A stretch of 64,000 nucleotides of DNA from Helicoverpa zea (lineage: Eukaryota; Arthropoda; Insecta; Lepidoptera; Noctuidae): assembly GCF_022581195.2 (NCBI RefSeq), contig NC_061482.1, positions 2,480,001 through 2,544,000 on the forward strand, given 5' to 3'. The translations under genes were made by a program, and so were the position numbers. Each line of letters begins with the position of its first letter. Position 1 is the stretch's first letter. The notes under the pieces are model-generated. The model saw only the letters and a list, made by a program, of their open reading frames with translations. It searched no databases and was not told the DNA's origin. Below, in pieces: positions 21,951 to 33,942 of the stretch.

Positions 21951-22055
21951 TTGACTTCTTTCCCAACTTTGTTGGGGTAAGCTTCCAGTCTAATCGGATA
22001 CAGCTGAGTACCAGTGTTTTACAAGGAGCGACTGCCTACCTGACCTGCTCCTCTC
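21951..22055 (-). mobile_element. SINE-A tail fragment
   Basis: CCCAACTTTGTTGGGGTAAG, CTAATCGGATACAGCTGAGT, TTTACAAGGAGCGACTGCCT and TGACCTGCTCC identify it. Confidence 0.8.
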
Positions 22056-22399
22056 AAACATCGGTAAAAGTATCTACGTAAATAAAAGCTTACAATAATT
22101 AATTCAGTAATAAATCTTGCAACATTTATAGAGGCATTATTAACAACGACAATGACCAGCGAAAGTTTCATTTACAACAAACAATAGCTTGGGAATTCAT
22201 TACCGCCGCATCTGGAGAAATCTTTCTAAACTTTGCATAAACATAGCTTTATGTATCTACCATAGATATGTACTTTTAATCTTTCCACTGAGGTCGCTAT
22301 GGAAAGTGAGTATACGATATTAAAAGTGAGAGACACCGGTGGGAGTTGAGAGCCTAAATTACTATTTTAATTGCAATTTACAATAAGTAATTCGTAGTT

Positions 22400-22826
22400 A
22401 TAGTCTGTTTTTTAATCTCGTAGACTAAATTGACACTCGCAAAATGTCAAACTTACAAATAATGTTGCTAGCTTTTTTGTACAGAGTTGTACTTACGTTA
22501 CCTGTTTGTTGAATCGTAACTTTTTATCTATAATAGACGAATTTAAGATTCATCTTTATATCATTCATTAAAGTTGTATATTTACAATTCACGTACGTAC
22601 ACAAGGCAGCACGACGTGCTACAAACTGCCAGGGATATCTGACCACGCAACGCCATGCGTATAATCATCAAGGATAAGCCCATTATTTCAGGATAACTTA
22701 TTGTAAAAAAACGATACTTGATTTTATTAACGCTAAGTTTCGGTCGTGCCACATCACTAAGAATTTGCAATCAACTGACAACACCTGTAATGTCAGTTTG
22801 GTCTACGAGATTAAAAAACAGACTAT
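22400..22826. mobile_element. 427-bp inverted-repeat transposon, non-autonomous
   Basis: ATAGTCTGTTTTTTAATCTC and GTAGACTAAATTGACA at the left are mirrored at the right by TGTCAGTTTGGTCTACGAGA and TTAAAAAACAGACTAT. That gives about 36-bp terminal inverted repeats with two differences. The minus-strand frame at 22582-22770 inside it has no transposase motif. No clear target duplication. Confidence 0.75.
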
Positions 22827-22833
22827 CAGACGA

Positions 22834-22891
22834 CAATGTGCGAGAACTCATAAAAACTTACTCTAAAGTTTTTATGAGTTCTCGCACATTG
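22834..22891. repeat. Perfect 26-bp hairpin
   Basis: CAATGTGCGAGAACTCATAA and AAACTT are mirrored exactly after a 6-base loop (22860-22865) by the sequence ending GAGTTCTCGCACATTG. The sequence AATGTGCGAGAACT recurs at 23305 and 23735. The right arm forms the left end of the M1 copy that follows. Confidence 0.9.
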
Positions 22892-23000
22892 TAGACTAAA
22901 CTGTTGGCCAATAGTTGGCCCAATTGTTGGCTAATAGTTTATTTTGAAGGTGAATCCATTCAACCTATTAAATCGGTCTGATACCGGTCGGATACTTGAG
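22881..23000 (+). mobile_element. M1 element, right-truncated
   Basis: CTCGCACATTGTAGACTAAA starts it, then TTGGCCAATAGTTGGCCCAA and the family block CGGTCTGATACCGGTCGGAT. The usual right end is not recognisable. Confidence 0.55.
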
Positions 23001-23300
23001 CGCCGATTCCGAGTTTTGTAAGTTAACGCGCTCTATACGTAATTATAACTCGGCTGGAATAAAGAGTGTTAAGCTAGGTACATCAAATGATTTGAATATT
23101 ACAAATTCATTCATTTAGCCGGATTATACACATTACACGTTTAAAATATCGTAAAATTAATGCTAAGTACTTAATTAAGTTAAGTTTACGCATATAATAA
23201 TTTACGCATCGAGAAAGTTAAGTGGCAAAACTCACACTAGGCTCTGTGATTGTTGTAATGTACGCACTATTTATAAACGAAATATAATCCGACAAAAAGG
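23001..23300. other. Unannotated AT-rich DNA
   Basis: No feature is recognised here. Confidence 0.4.
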
Positions 23301-23341
23301 TTTGCAATGTGCGAGAACTGAACTCCCTTTAACTGTAAATC

Positions 23342-23729
23342 CATCATCATCCTCCGAGCCTTTTTTCCCAACTATGTTGGGGTCAGCTTCCAGTCTAACC
23401 GGATTCAGCTGAGTACCAGTGCTTTACAAGAAGCGACTGCCTATCTGACCTCCTCAACCCAGTTACCGGGGAAATCCGATACCCCTTGGTTAGACTGGTG
23501 TCTGACTTACTGGCTTCTGACTACCCGTAACGACTGTCAAGGATGTTCGATGACAGCCGGGATCTACAGTTTAGCGTGCCATCCGAAACACAGTCATTAT
23601 GGTGTCTAAGATATACTTAGAAAGTACATACAAACTTAGAAAAGTTGCATCGGTACTTGCCTGACCTGGAATCGAACCCGCGCCCTCACACTTGAGATGT
23701 TGGTTCTTTGCCCACTAGGCCACCACGAC
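23342..23729 (-). mobile_element. Near full-length SINE-A with a 32-bp flanking duplication
   Basis: From the plus strand: ATCATCATCCTCCGAGCC, CCAACTATGTTGGGGTCAGC, ACTTACTGGCTTCTGACTAC, then the inverted tRNA-like head ending GCCCACTAGGCCACCACGAC. Outside lie two near-identical 32-bp blocks starting TTTGCAATGTGCGAGAACT (23301-23332 and 23731-23762, one mismatch). The left block is 9 bp away from the tail. Confidence 0.88.
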
Positions 23730-23762
23730 TTTTGCAATGTGCGAGAACTAAACTCCCTTTAA

Positions 23763-25188
23763 ATATACCTCTAAATTAAGTATTGTAAAGTGTAATTAAA
23801 ATAGTAATTTAGGCTTTCAACCGGCTATCATTAGATCGGGGACTTAGAAACTCCGGAGCTGCGGTTCAAGTAACAATGTGTGAAACCGCCAATTATACAT
23901 ATTTGGATTAACAAATATTAGAGTGTTAATAACTACATTTCCTTGATAAGAGGGAAACAGTGCACTATTATAACATTAGTGCGTAACTTTAGTTTGTATG
24001 TAATAGTAGTAATGCATTAATCAACTGTCGTTACTCGTAGTTGCGCGGTTGGCATGTTACACCGGTGTTTTAATCGTTTGTTTGTTATAGACATTGTAAT
24101 AACGACCTTTAGGTTGTCATATACGAGCATGACTGTGGACTGAAAGCTAAAGCTTATGACTATTGTTACCATAATAGATTTAATTTGGTGGCCTCATACA
24201 GGTCACTTTTATTTATCATATTGTAGACTTTAACATAGCTTACTAGAAAGATAACATTCAAATATGTCGAAATTCATATTGGTAGGTAAGCATATACCTA
24301 CATTTTTATGTTACACGCCGTAACAGAATATAATAAAGTTACAGAAATATTGCTTTATCGCTCTGCCTATGTGGTTTTCTGACAAGCTCTATATTAAGTA
24401 CTGCCAATTTCCACCAAAAAATTTTGAGTCGCATGGACATGCAGAAGTATCTAACAAACTTTCGCTTTATTTATAGTATTTTATTAGTGTGATTGTATTT
24501 TGTGATTAGTAGGATGTTAATAGGTACGACAATGCCTATTACTTATATCCGGGGAGGCTCAACTACCGGTACTTGGCCTCTAGCTATATAATAATGAGTT
24601 CCCAAACCAAGGAGTTTGTATGAAAACGCTTTGTTCACAAAATCAAGATTAACAATTCAATAGCTTAATGTGCATTTTTGTTGGGTACTTATCTAATGTT
24701 ATTTTCTGCAAATTGTGATGAGATCAGATTAATTTATTTACAATTATTGTTAACGCAGCGGCGTCTATCTATTGTGCTGGGCTTATCTTGATGCGGTATC
24801 TCCCATAAGAATAGGAAAGATTGTCCTTCACATAAATCGCCGTATGTGTAGACTGTAGAGTAAGTAGTTACATTAACAGACTTGTTCTTTTTATGTTATG
24901 TTTTTAACATAAATATAGACATACATCCATAGATCAATATGTCTAGGTATATTATTATAATCTAATTCATATATTTATAAGAACGACCGACACATATACT
25001 TACCTATTAATAAATGTTATACATTTAAATACAATAAACGACAATTTAAATATCGATTTTATTATCCATTCTATGTAAAAAACCTCGAAATCCACTATAA
25101 AAACTAGATTAGATTTCCTTGAGTGATCTTTATTAATGAAATTCATCATCAACAATCTTGCTCAACTTCGCAGATTAAGAGTACCCGC
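23763..25188. other. Unannotated non-coding DNA
   Basis: No gene and no repeat shared with the rest of the window is recognised. Confidence 0.4.
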
Positions 25189-25467
25189 ACACTGAAAACT
25201 AAACAGTCGGCCGACAGTTAACTCAAAGTCAATTTCTTTTATTTCAAATAGGCCTATGAAAGCTCTTTCGAAACGTCAAACTAGTTTTAGAACTCTATGA
25301 TTTACAATATTTTTTTAAAGCAAATCTTGACTCCAATCAATGTTTTCATTCGGTCTGATACCGGCTAAAAACCTGATCTTTGTAATGTGCTTACTAATTC
25401 ATCTACCTACTGATTTATGAGCCCAAACAAACTATCGGCCGACTAAAAGTTTGCAGTGTGCTACTAA
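25189..25467 (+). mobile_element. M1 element with a small insertion
   Basis: Left end CGCACACTGAAAACTAAACA and GTCGGCCGACAG; right end AAACTATCGGCCGACTAAAA and GTTTGCAGTGTGC. Between them, after the left end, a block with TCTTTTATTTCAAATAGGCC and CTTTCGAAACGTCA looks like another lepidopteran repeat (compare 39398-39510) inserted into the element. Confidence 0.75.
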
Positions 25468-26499
25468 ATGACGAAGTTGATCGGAACATCACATAAAGTA
25501 TATGATTTATATATTGTCATTCTTGATGTGCGTTGAATATTTATTTATACTTCGTTCAGTTATAATGTATTCAAGTGATTGACGATAAACGACAATTTGC
25601 ATTCGAATCAAAAATGTACGAACAGATTGTGTGTAATTGTGCTAAGTTTTAATTAACTTACGGGTTTATTATGTGTTTGTCACATTAATAGATATTTCAA
25701 GGTAGGTTTCTATGTCTTATGCATAATTTTGTGGTGTACATTATGTACCAGGCGTCTTGTGAGCCCTAAACAGAAAACAAATTGATTATAAATTCGATTT
25801 AACGAAGATGTTTTATTTTTCTGCGACACATTACAGCTGTTAATTTTGTTAAGTGTCTTTTCTTATAAGAATGTCATAAACCATGCTTAAGTGACAAATT
25901 TTATTTATTTTGCAAATAGGTTGAAATCAACACTTTCTTCGAAAGCGAGATGAAGTCCGTTGTTCCTATGTGGCTACCTTGAAAAGAAACACCGAAATAA
26001 ACTAAGGGAATAAGTCTCTTTTAAAGTCCAATCAAAGGTACTTAACTGCACAATGGATAGTCAAAGAGATACAAATATACATTTTTATAAACTGCAATTC
26101 CCGCAACAAAAGGTGCTAGATAATCAAGCGGAGGGATTTCAATATTATTGTTTTACAAAAACAAAACTTAAACAATGCATCCTCTTAAATCTTAGCCGGC
26201 CAAGGACGCGCTAATGTTAGTTTAATCATAACTATCCAGCCTCAACTGCAAGCGTACTTAACAAAATATAGCTTAAGTACACTGACTATATAAGCGGCAG
26301 TTTTATTATAACAACTATTCACTATGAATTCGGGTACAGTTTTCAAAGTGAACAGTTGTTTTGAGAAAAGCGGACGTTCGTGATTTCGGTGAATTTAGGC
26401 TTGAACCAGTCATTCTTTGTTCAAATAATTTTAACTCATAGGCATAAGTATCTTAATAAATAAATATTGTAATTTGTATTTTTCGTTTCGCTATTCGTT
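25468..26499. other. Unannotated AT-rich DNA
   Basis: I found no gene, RNA or related repeat in this interval. Confidence 0.4.
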
Positions 26500-26528
26500 A
26501 TCTTTACTAGTGTAATAAGTATCGTAAA

Positions 26529-26902
26529 CTACGTAACTGCCTCGTTGGTCTAGCTGTCGCAAGTGTGGCTGCTGAGCACGAGGTCTCGGGTTCGATTCCC
26601 GAGTCGGGCCGAAATCACTTTGTGGGTTTTAGAAGACTTTCACAAAGCAGCCCGAAGCCTGGAAGTTGGTGATTGATTCACCCGTGCATCGGAGAGCACG
26701 TAAATGTCGGTCCTGCGCCTGATCTCTTTCCGGTCGTGTCGGATTGCCGTCCCATCGGGCTATGAGAGTGAAGGAATAGGGAGTGCACCTGTGTCTGCGC
26801 AAATGCTTGTGCACTATAATATGTCCTGCGCAGTTGGCTAATCTCCTTACATGAGAACAGCCGCCGTAGCCGATAATCGGCTAGGAGGACATCATCATCA
26901 TC
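26529..26902 (+). mobile_element. SINE-C, full length, with perfect 12-bp target duplication
   Basis: The tRNA-like head has an A box TGGTCTAGCTG at 26546-26556 and a canonical B box GGTTCGATTCC at 26589-26599, followed by GAGTCGGGCC. The body includes GATTCACCCGTGCATCGGAG, CCGGTCGTGTCGGATTGCCG, CATCGGGCTATGAGAGTGAA and AGCCGATAATCGGCTAGGAG, ending (ATC)n. AAGTATCGTAAA flanks both sides (26517-26528, 26903-26914). This family is distinct from SINE-A. Confidence 0.92.
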
Positions 26903-26914
26903 AAGTATCGTAAA

Positions 26915-27062
26915 AGCTCCGAAAGTACTAAACCAATTTAAAAAACGCTTCCACTGTTAACAACTGAGACTATCCCCGAGTAACATAGGCTATATTTTAT
27001 CGTAGTACCCCCGGTAGTAGTAGTTCCCAAGGGATGTGAGTGAAACCACGAGTAACAGCTAA
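26915..27062 (+). mobile_element. Helitron-like H1 copy split by the SINE-C
   Basis: AGCTCCGAAAGTACTAAACC, GAGTAACATAGGCTATATTT, AGTTCCCAAGGGATGTGAGT and GAAACCACGAGTAACAGCTA follow the H1 order. The H1 start appears to lie left of the SINE (TCTTTACTAGTGTAATAAG, about 26500-26519), so the SINE landed inside it. Confidence 0.6.
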
Positions 27063-27660
27063 TAAATAAAATAAACTTATTACATGATTCGCAAAGCAGT
27101 CCTTCACGTACCCGCTTGACAGGTGTACTATGACTCACAGCCTCCGCGGCCTTACAAGTTAACATAATCTACTTTTACGAAATCTATAACAGGCAAAAAA
27201 TATGAATGAAGGATGCTGAATTTATTATATCTAACCATAATGGCGGATTCGACCATTTTAGCAACGGACGTTTGGTTAGATCAACTTAATTGATTGACCG
27301 GCCTCTAGAGCTTTATTTTAGTTACCAATAAAGTGTTAAAAGAGGCAATTATTTTACTTCAGAAATACGTAGAAGGATTTAAGACAAGCCCTTAAAATTA
27401 ACTAGTTTGTTAATTTAACGTTTGTTTTATTGTAGCATATCATTCTGAGTTAGGTATATGATCGCGAATTTACGAGAGATTTATGGCTAAGTAAACGGCT
27501 TTGCAGTTACCTGAGGTATCGGGATTTATTTTAGTACGTGCGAAATTAATAGTTCATTTTAGATACGCTTAAGATTTCATTACTAATGTTGAGTAACATT
27601 TCAGTTATGCCGTGTACATTTTGAATCCTTACTTATATTATAGGTATTCTTAAATGCTAA
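27063..27660. other. Unannotated non-coding DNA
   Basis: The minus-strand open frame at 26938-27165 overlaps the H1 repeat and is not a gene. Nothing else is supported. Confidence 0.4.
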
Positions 27661-27800
27661 AGTTACCCTATCTGACAGCTTTCACGCCAAAGCTACTGAA
27701 CCAATTTCCACGAAATTTGGTATACAGATAGGCCTTGAGCCTGCAAAAGGACGTAGGCTGTTTGTCCAACTGCAGAAGATACCTAGTTCTATATGGCAAG
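27661..27800 (+). repeat. Interspersed repeat with GAAATTTGGTATACAGATAG block
   Basis: AAGCTACTGAACCAATTTCC and ACGAAATTTGGTATACAGAT are followed by GGACGTAGGCTGTTTGTCC. This block order is common in lepidopteran intergenic repeats, but only one copy is in this window, so the call rests on recollection of the family. Confidence 0.4.
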
Positions 27801-30052
27801 GGTGGCATTGCAGTGAACATAATATACACAGGTATTATTTTAAATCTTGTACCTATCGCTTCATGATATTTAAACATCGCGTCCAAAGACACGTAGGATT
27901 TAATTTTCCAAAGTATGTGCTCAAGCAGGAAGTTAAGCACCAATTTGATTAAAGTTCAATAAAAAACCGAGACATATTAACAGAACAAGGCGATTTTTTG
28001 CCAATAAAAGCGAGGCGACAGTCGCTTGTTGAAGTGAACCTAGTTCTTAAAAATGTCATTGTACGCACGGAATTGTTGCAACTGAATAAAATAAATTATA
28101 AAAATAAAATTACAATCAGTTTATAAATATAAAAGGCAACTGATATTATATCATGGTAACTGAAAATCTATAGTAATAAAGCTGCAGAGTTGGTTTTTTT
28201 GAATGCGCTCCTCTTCAAGTCCGGTTTAAACTTTTTTAGAGGTAGAGGTCCCATTTTTCAAGGAAGGCTACCTATAAGTAGGTTGGATATTTCCCACGGG
28301 ACACAGAAGAAACCACAGGCAGAAGAGAACACATCATAAAAACAAATAACAATCATTCTGCCACCAATAAAACAAAACTACTTCGCATATCCATGGCAAC
28401 ACAAAATGCTTTTAATACCAACCTCGTGAACCTTTCGTGTTGTGATACCAATTTCAACTTCGTCTCGCTACATAGATAATTATATATGCAATATCTTAGG
28501 ACAGGTTAAATTTCCAAGATACGTACTTTCCGGGTATTTATTTAATCACTCGAATTGCAAATTTGCAAGTAAGTATTGGTTTACTGGGACTATAATTTAC
28601 GTGCTACATTTAATGACTTGCTTATACAAGGTGTCCAACATTTGAATGTTGGTATTAGACGAAATAATTTCTTTAAACCTGTTCTCATAATGAATTCTGC
28701 AATTGGTGAAGGGCTTGTAGTAAAGCTGAAATATTTAGTAACAGACTAATGCTGATTGATAGATCTATGAGTTCAATTTAAGGTGTATGTTTGTTTTGGT
28801 CACCGTTTCTAGAAACAACTCTGAATTTATTACGTACCTACCTAAATATACCTAGCTTCTTTCAGAAATAAACAACATTCAATTTTAATAACAACTTGGT
28901 GAACCTTCCGTGAAAAATCAGAAAATTCGTTATATTTGGTACAACTCTCGGGAGTGCAGAAGAATGCTTTGGCGATACTCTCACCCTAGACAAAAGGTTA
29001 ATGAAGGCAACACCAAGTGGCCTTTAAAACAATCCAAAAAATCCGGCACGAAGTACCCCTCCACTGACCTCTGGTTTCCACCTAGATGCTTCTCAGATAG
29101 TCCCCAAAAAGGTAAGAGATAATTTAAAGCCAAAATGTTTTTGATTAGGTACAAAACAAAGCTAAAATACTCTCATACTACTGAAAGAGCTAACAAAAAG
29201 GTTAGGTACACCAAATCTATTGTTACCGGTTGCACAATAAACAAATGTAAAAGTTATTGAAACAAGATTACAAGACAGACAGCATATAACTATATTCCAC
29301 GCTTCGTTAAATCCTCTGCAATCTTACACAGACTACATCAATTAAACTGGTTGCACTGTCCAATTAAATACATTTTTAGGTCTTCACTGGAAACATTTAA
29401 AATGCTTTTCATTGCCTTATATGTAAAATAAAGTGAACTTTGATTTGCAAGCCTGTGTTCACGTTGCCTCTACCTATTTCGGTGAAACTGGATTTTAAAT
29501 GTTAGCTAAAGACGTATGGCGTCCCCATTTTATTTGTTTAACAATTAAGGACGTGGAAAAAGAGCAAAGAAAAAAAATAGATGTTGTATAGAAACCTATT
29601 TTAATGAATGTTTGTGTATATTACTTCTTCACGCGCAAACTGCTGTAAGAATTTTAATGAATCTTGACAGTTATGTAGATCATACATCTGAATAAAATAA
29701 AGGCTACTTTTTACCCATGTGCGGGCGGAAGCTATTCTAATATTTGTCAGTTCCTTGTTCAAGCAGCTTCAATAATGGGAATATACTTAATTACAATATT
29801 TCCCATGACCAGCAAAAAGTTTTTATACTTCAATTAGCCCAAATTCCACGTACGCAACTTTTATTTAGAAGATCATGAGAAAATGTCATATAAACATCCT
29901 ACATACTAATGTATTAACATTAGCTCCTAATTTCGTCTTTATATGGCTTTATAGTACATAGTATTCGATTCTACCAGAACATGGTTTTTTACTCAAATGT
30001 ATAGTACAGTCGAACAAAAAAATGAGGTCTGCCTTTTATAATAGCAAATATT
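27801..30052. other. Unannotated DNA, no clear gene
   Basis: A weak H1-like end occurs near 28285-28325 (TTTCCCACGGGACACAGAAG). The 70-codon frame at 28910-29122 is Lys/Arg- and Ser-rich with no domain I recognise. No other feature is supported. Confidence 0.35.
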
Positions 30053-30172
30053 CCGAGCGACATCTTTTGGTTCGTGCGGTTTTGCGCCGTTTTAACGTTA
30101 TTTTTGTATCGGCAGTTGTCAATTTCAGCTGTCAGTTGGCTCCTCCCACACGAATCGTGCAATGTCGCTCGG
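30053..30172. mobile_element. Possible 120-bp MITE
   Basis: CCGAGCGACAT at the left is mirrored by ATGTCGCTCGG at the right, and weaker matches continue inward (GGTTCGTGCGG against CACGAATCGTG). No target duplication is evident. Confidence 0.45.
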
Positions 30173-30750
30173 TTTTCCCACTCGGAAAAGCTGTAAGTCT
30201 GAAAATGCTGTTAGAGTAAGCTTCATATTTATAAACGCTTCGTAAGGAAAGAGGAGAACCATAGAGTTATTAGATGTCACAGCTTGTTCCTTTGTTCAAA
30301 CTAGTGCCAAAAAGATAGACCGCTTCTATTGCCCACTGTACAAAGTATTAAATTCTAAAAGCACTTAATTTACTTAAGTAACGCATTTACAGAACACAGT
30401 GAGTGATTCACTCGAATGCAGTTCAGAATTTTTGTAATTTCATGTTGCAAACGTCTAAACAGTTATTGCCTGAGTAAATTTGAAAGTAAATCCGAGATAA
30501 ATTAGCATACAGCCGTACTTTACTTATTGTGGTAACTGTGAGCAATTAATTATAAGTTAAGCACTACAAATTATATACCGGGTTATTGCTTATAAAGTTT
30601 ATAACGACTTTATAAAGCATTAATAGAAAATGCAGCAATGTAGACATTGTGCATGTGCAAGCATTACTGGAATTGTTGAATGGATACAAAGTATTTTATC
30701 AATAGAAATCTTAGTTTTATATAATGGTGATAAAGTTAAATACATACTTT
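30173..30750. other. Unannotated AT-rich DNA
   Basis: No feature is recognised here. Confidence 0.4.
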
Positions 30751-30753
30751 TTA

Positions 30754-30995
30754 GGCCTCCCCCACATTTGGCGTGCGCGATCGCGCCGCGCGCGCGTCGC
30801 GAGCGCGCTGCGTGAGCGTCGCGTTTTGCTGACCTGCGGCATGTGCGGCGCGCTTGCGGCGCGCACTCGGCGCTCGAGTCGCGTTCTTACCCCTTCGCCC
30901 GCTGTCCCCGCCGCCCGCTACTGTTTCGGTCAGTCACATGGAGGACGTGCGCGCCGCTTGCGCGCCGCGAGCGCACGCCAAATGTGGGGTCAGCC
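30754..30995. mobile_element. Very GC-rich Harbinger-like MITE (242 bp)
   Basis: The ends GGCCTCCCCCACATTTGGCG and GCCAAATGTGGGGTCAGCC are imperfect inverted repeats of about 40 bp, continuing into GCGCGCGCG-rich arms. TTA flanks both sides (30751-30753, 30996-30998), the 3-bp duplication of PIF/Harbinger elements. CG dinucleotides are very dense against an AT-rich background. The overlapping open frames across it (30630-31070) come from base composition, not from a gene. Confidence 0.85.
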
Positions 30996-30998
30996 TTA

Positions 30999-32846
30999 AA
31001 TAGGCCCATTAGAAATGAAATGAATATTTATGGAAAGCCAGGGCTTTTACTTTTTAACATACATATGTAGGTATTTCCCTTCATAAATTTTGTATGTACA
31101 TATAAGTACCTACAATTTAATTTCCTGGTTCTTGTTTATATATATACGCTTCTTGTAAGAATTTGAAATAATTTATCTTTCTTTCCTTCTTTCTACCAAA
31201 TAAAAATACTAATAAAACAACGATACAACATAATTTTTTTTGGACGTCACATTTAAATACTCCCCAGCAACCAGACTTGCCGAAAACGACGTTCAGAACA
31301 AGTGCCCTTAAACGTGTTGATTTCCTTGTAAACTGTGTCTGTGTGCGTGTAGCATATACATATACATACACGTACCTACTGTCTGTATGTGTGTGTCTAC
31401 GAAGGTAATTAGAAAAATAACGTCATTGAACTAGATATTTGCAGCATTACCTGCACCGGCGCTTGGCGCGATCAGATCACGTCTTACCGACATGACCGCT
31501 CTCCTCGATACACAAAAAAGTATTGACGTTGCAAAAAAATAGTGCAAGGTTATTTGAGTAGCTTTATTTTTATACAGACTGCAGTTTGACGGACTGCTGA
31601 GGAAATATCCTGTTTATGAGACTGTTTGTATATTCTTGTATAAAATTATAACAGAAAAAATGGTAGGTACCAAAATATAGAGGGAGAAAACTTGATCACT
31701 TCATTGTTTTTGTTATTAATCCCAGGCATTTCCCACAGGAGTAAATACTAAAACGATTGCGTATTGCACAATCATCTTTTTTGACATTGTCAAACTTACG
31801 CATCCATATTGTCTCGCGACTGAAAAACTTTTAAGTATCTAAGACTTAAATCTTACGAGGTTTAGCGTCCAAATATTTGTATCAACTGCTCCAGTAGACA
31901 ACAGTACATGTACCACATTATACAAAATATATCAATTCAATTCATAAATAAGATAAGAAAATTACATCTGAGCAATTCTACATAATCGTGAGGATGCTGC
32001 GCTCGCGCCGATCGTGCTTACCACAGACTATGGGAATGGCGGGAAACGTGACTGCCTCCGAACGAGGTTCCAACCAAAGCGTCTTTAATGCAACAATTAT
32101 TGTCTCTGGTCTCTGATAGTCGAAGGTCGTAGCATATCATTAGACAATTTACGTTTCTGCACCAATTACAGATTTCGTCAAAACGAATTCATTTGCAAGA
32201 GGCTGAGACTAATTTGTTTATCTTAACAGCGCTTTTACAATGACGGATTTTCTGAGCGACACCACTTGGTGTGAACGGAGCAGTCAATTCAGTAAACAAT
32301 TGACTACTATCTGCTTAGCCCTTTCTTCCAACCAAACATTGACAACTACCGCTACTAAAGATGACTTTTAAAACCGAGAACCGATTTTTGTAGCACGAAC
32401 TGTGTTCTGCGTTAAAATTCGCCGGTGTGAAAGCAATCTAAGCAGCTTTTGAAATCTCTATGACTAATGACTCAAACAAAATCATTTGCAAGATGTCGGC
32501 TCAATTTATTCCAATTAATTAGAATTACTAATAACTCAAATAAAACTTTTATGATCTGTATTAGCACATGGAAAAAAATACTGCGTAGGTAAGATTTGAT
32601 CTACTTTTGCGCAATTGAAAGGAAAATCTAGGCTTTTCCAGCGATTTTTTCTATTTAATGCAAGAACAGAAACAGTTTATTGTACTTTGCCAATCTTTAG
32701 GTCGATCAATTGATTCTAGTAACCTGAAAGTTTAGTAGTTTAGTTAATACAGTAACAAATGGTCCGACACAGAGATTTATTTATGCATTTTGAACTTTAA
32801 GTCATCTGCCACGCCAACCTACTAACAAAACTACCGATGTATTGTT
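30999..32846. other. Unannotated non-coding DNA
   Basis: No gene or related repeat is recognised. The 84-codon minus-strand frame at 31117-31371 covers simple TATACATATACATAC-type sequence and is not convincing. Confidence 0.4.
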
Positions 32847-32968
32847 GCGACTGCCTATCTGACCTCCTCAACCCAGTTACCCGGGCAACTTTTTAAATTC
32901 TTTCAGCACTTCCAAAGATGTTCAAACTACAGCCGGGCCGACTTAACGTGCTTTCCGAAACACGCAGG
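32847..32968 (-). mobile_element. SINE-A tail fragment
   Basis: GCGACTGCCTATCTGACCTC, AACCCAGTTACCCGGGCAAC, CAGCCGGGCCGACTTAACGT and TTCCGAAACACGCAGG are SINE-A blocks in inverted order, with a short unrelated stretch in the middle. Confidence 0.75.
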
Positions 32969-33754
32969 TAGTATTAAGTAACAGTGATTAAAACGTTAAA
33001 CGATTCATGTTTAACCGATCTAACATTATGTTAATTAATATTAAAAACTTGGCTAATAATTAAGTTGGAAGTGAAAAGTTGAAGCGTCACATCCGCTATG
33101 AAAAATGAAATTAAACAGTTTTCTGCAGTCGGAAGTACAAGTATACTTGTGTTGTCGTGTTCTTAATGACGGAAAATATTTCTTTTATAATTATAGGGTA
33201 GTGAACTATCCATTAATTAACAAATTATTATATTAAGGATGAATCGTGATCATTATTATTGATGTAAAGATATTTATTGATATATGTAGAGTGAAAAATA
33301 TCCAGATAATTTAGAGATAAGTAAGTATGTTGTCTAAGTACCTTATCGGTATAAGTTTTAAGTGTCTTCAAAACAATCTAGAAACTATATGAGTAAATAT
33401 ACACTGACTGTTGAATATACCTACATATTGAACTTAGGTACTACGTTACATAGGCTGGTGACCTATAATGATAAAATTAGCTATGTTTGAAATAAATAAA
33501 TACATATTCAATTGCAAAATACATATTAAACATTCATCTTCTGCGTTTAACTTAACGTTAAAGTTTCTGATTTCCAATCATAATTGAAATTATTAATTAA
33601 CGACTTTGAGAATAAATTAACCCAAATCAATAATTCCGTCTGTAGTGATTAATTCGTTTACGAATGCTCAAGAAACAGTATTTTTAAAACTTTATAAAAC
33701 TTTTAAGTATTCATGTGTGAATTAGGCCATATATATATGGCCGATGGGGCCGAA
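32969..33754. other. Unannotated AT-rich DNA
   Basis: No feature is recognised here. Confidence 0.4.
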
Positions 33755-33942
33755 AACTGCTGGAGTGGAGACCACGGACTAGCAAGCGTAGGACGTCCAC
33801 CAACAAGGTGGACAAACGACCTTATAAAGGTCGCTGGAAGACGCTGGTTGCAGGTCGCCTCCAACAGGTATCTGTGGAGATCTAAGGGGGACGCCTATGT
33901 TCAGCAGTGGACGTCCTATGGCTGAGATGATGATGATGATGA
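33755..33942 (+). mobile_element. RTE-like LINE tail with (GAT)n end
   Basis: From 33791 the frame reads GRPPTRWTNDLIKVAGRRWL, then QVASNRYLWRSKGDAYVQQW and TSYG-stop at 33925, followed by (GAT)n. It is the longest of the three copies here. The exact 5' junction is not clear (TGGAGTGGAGACCACGG upstream may still belong to the LINE), and no target duplication was found. As elsewhere, the reverse transcriptase and endonuclease regions are missing. Confidence 0.82.
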
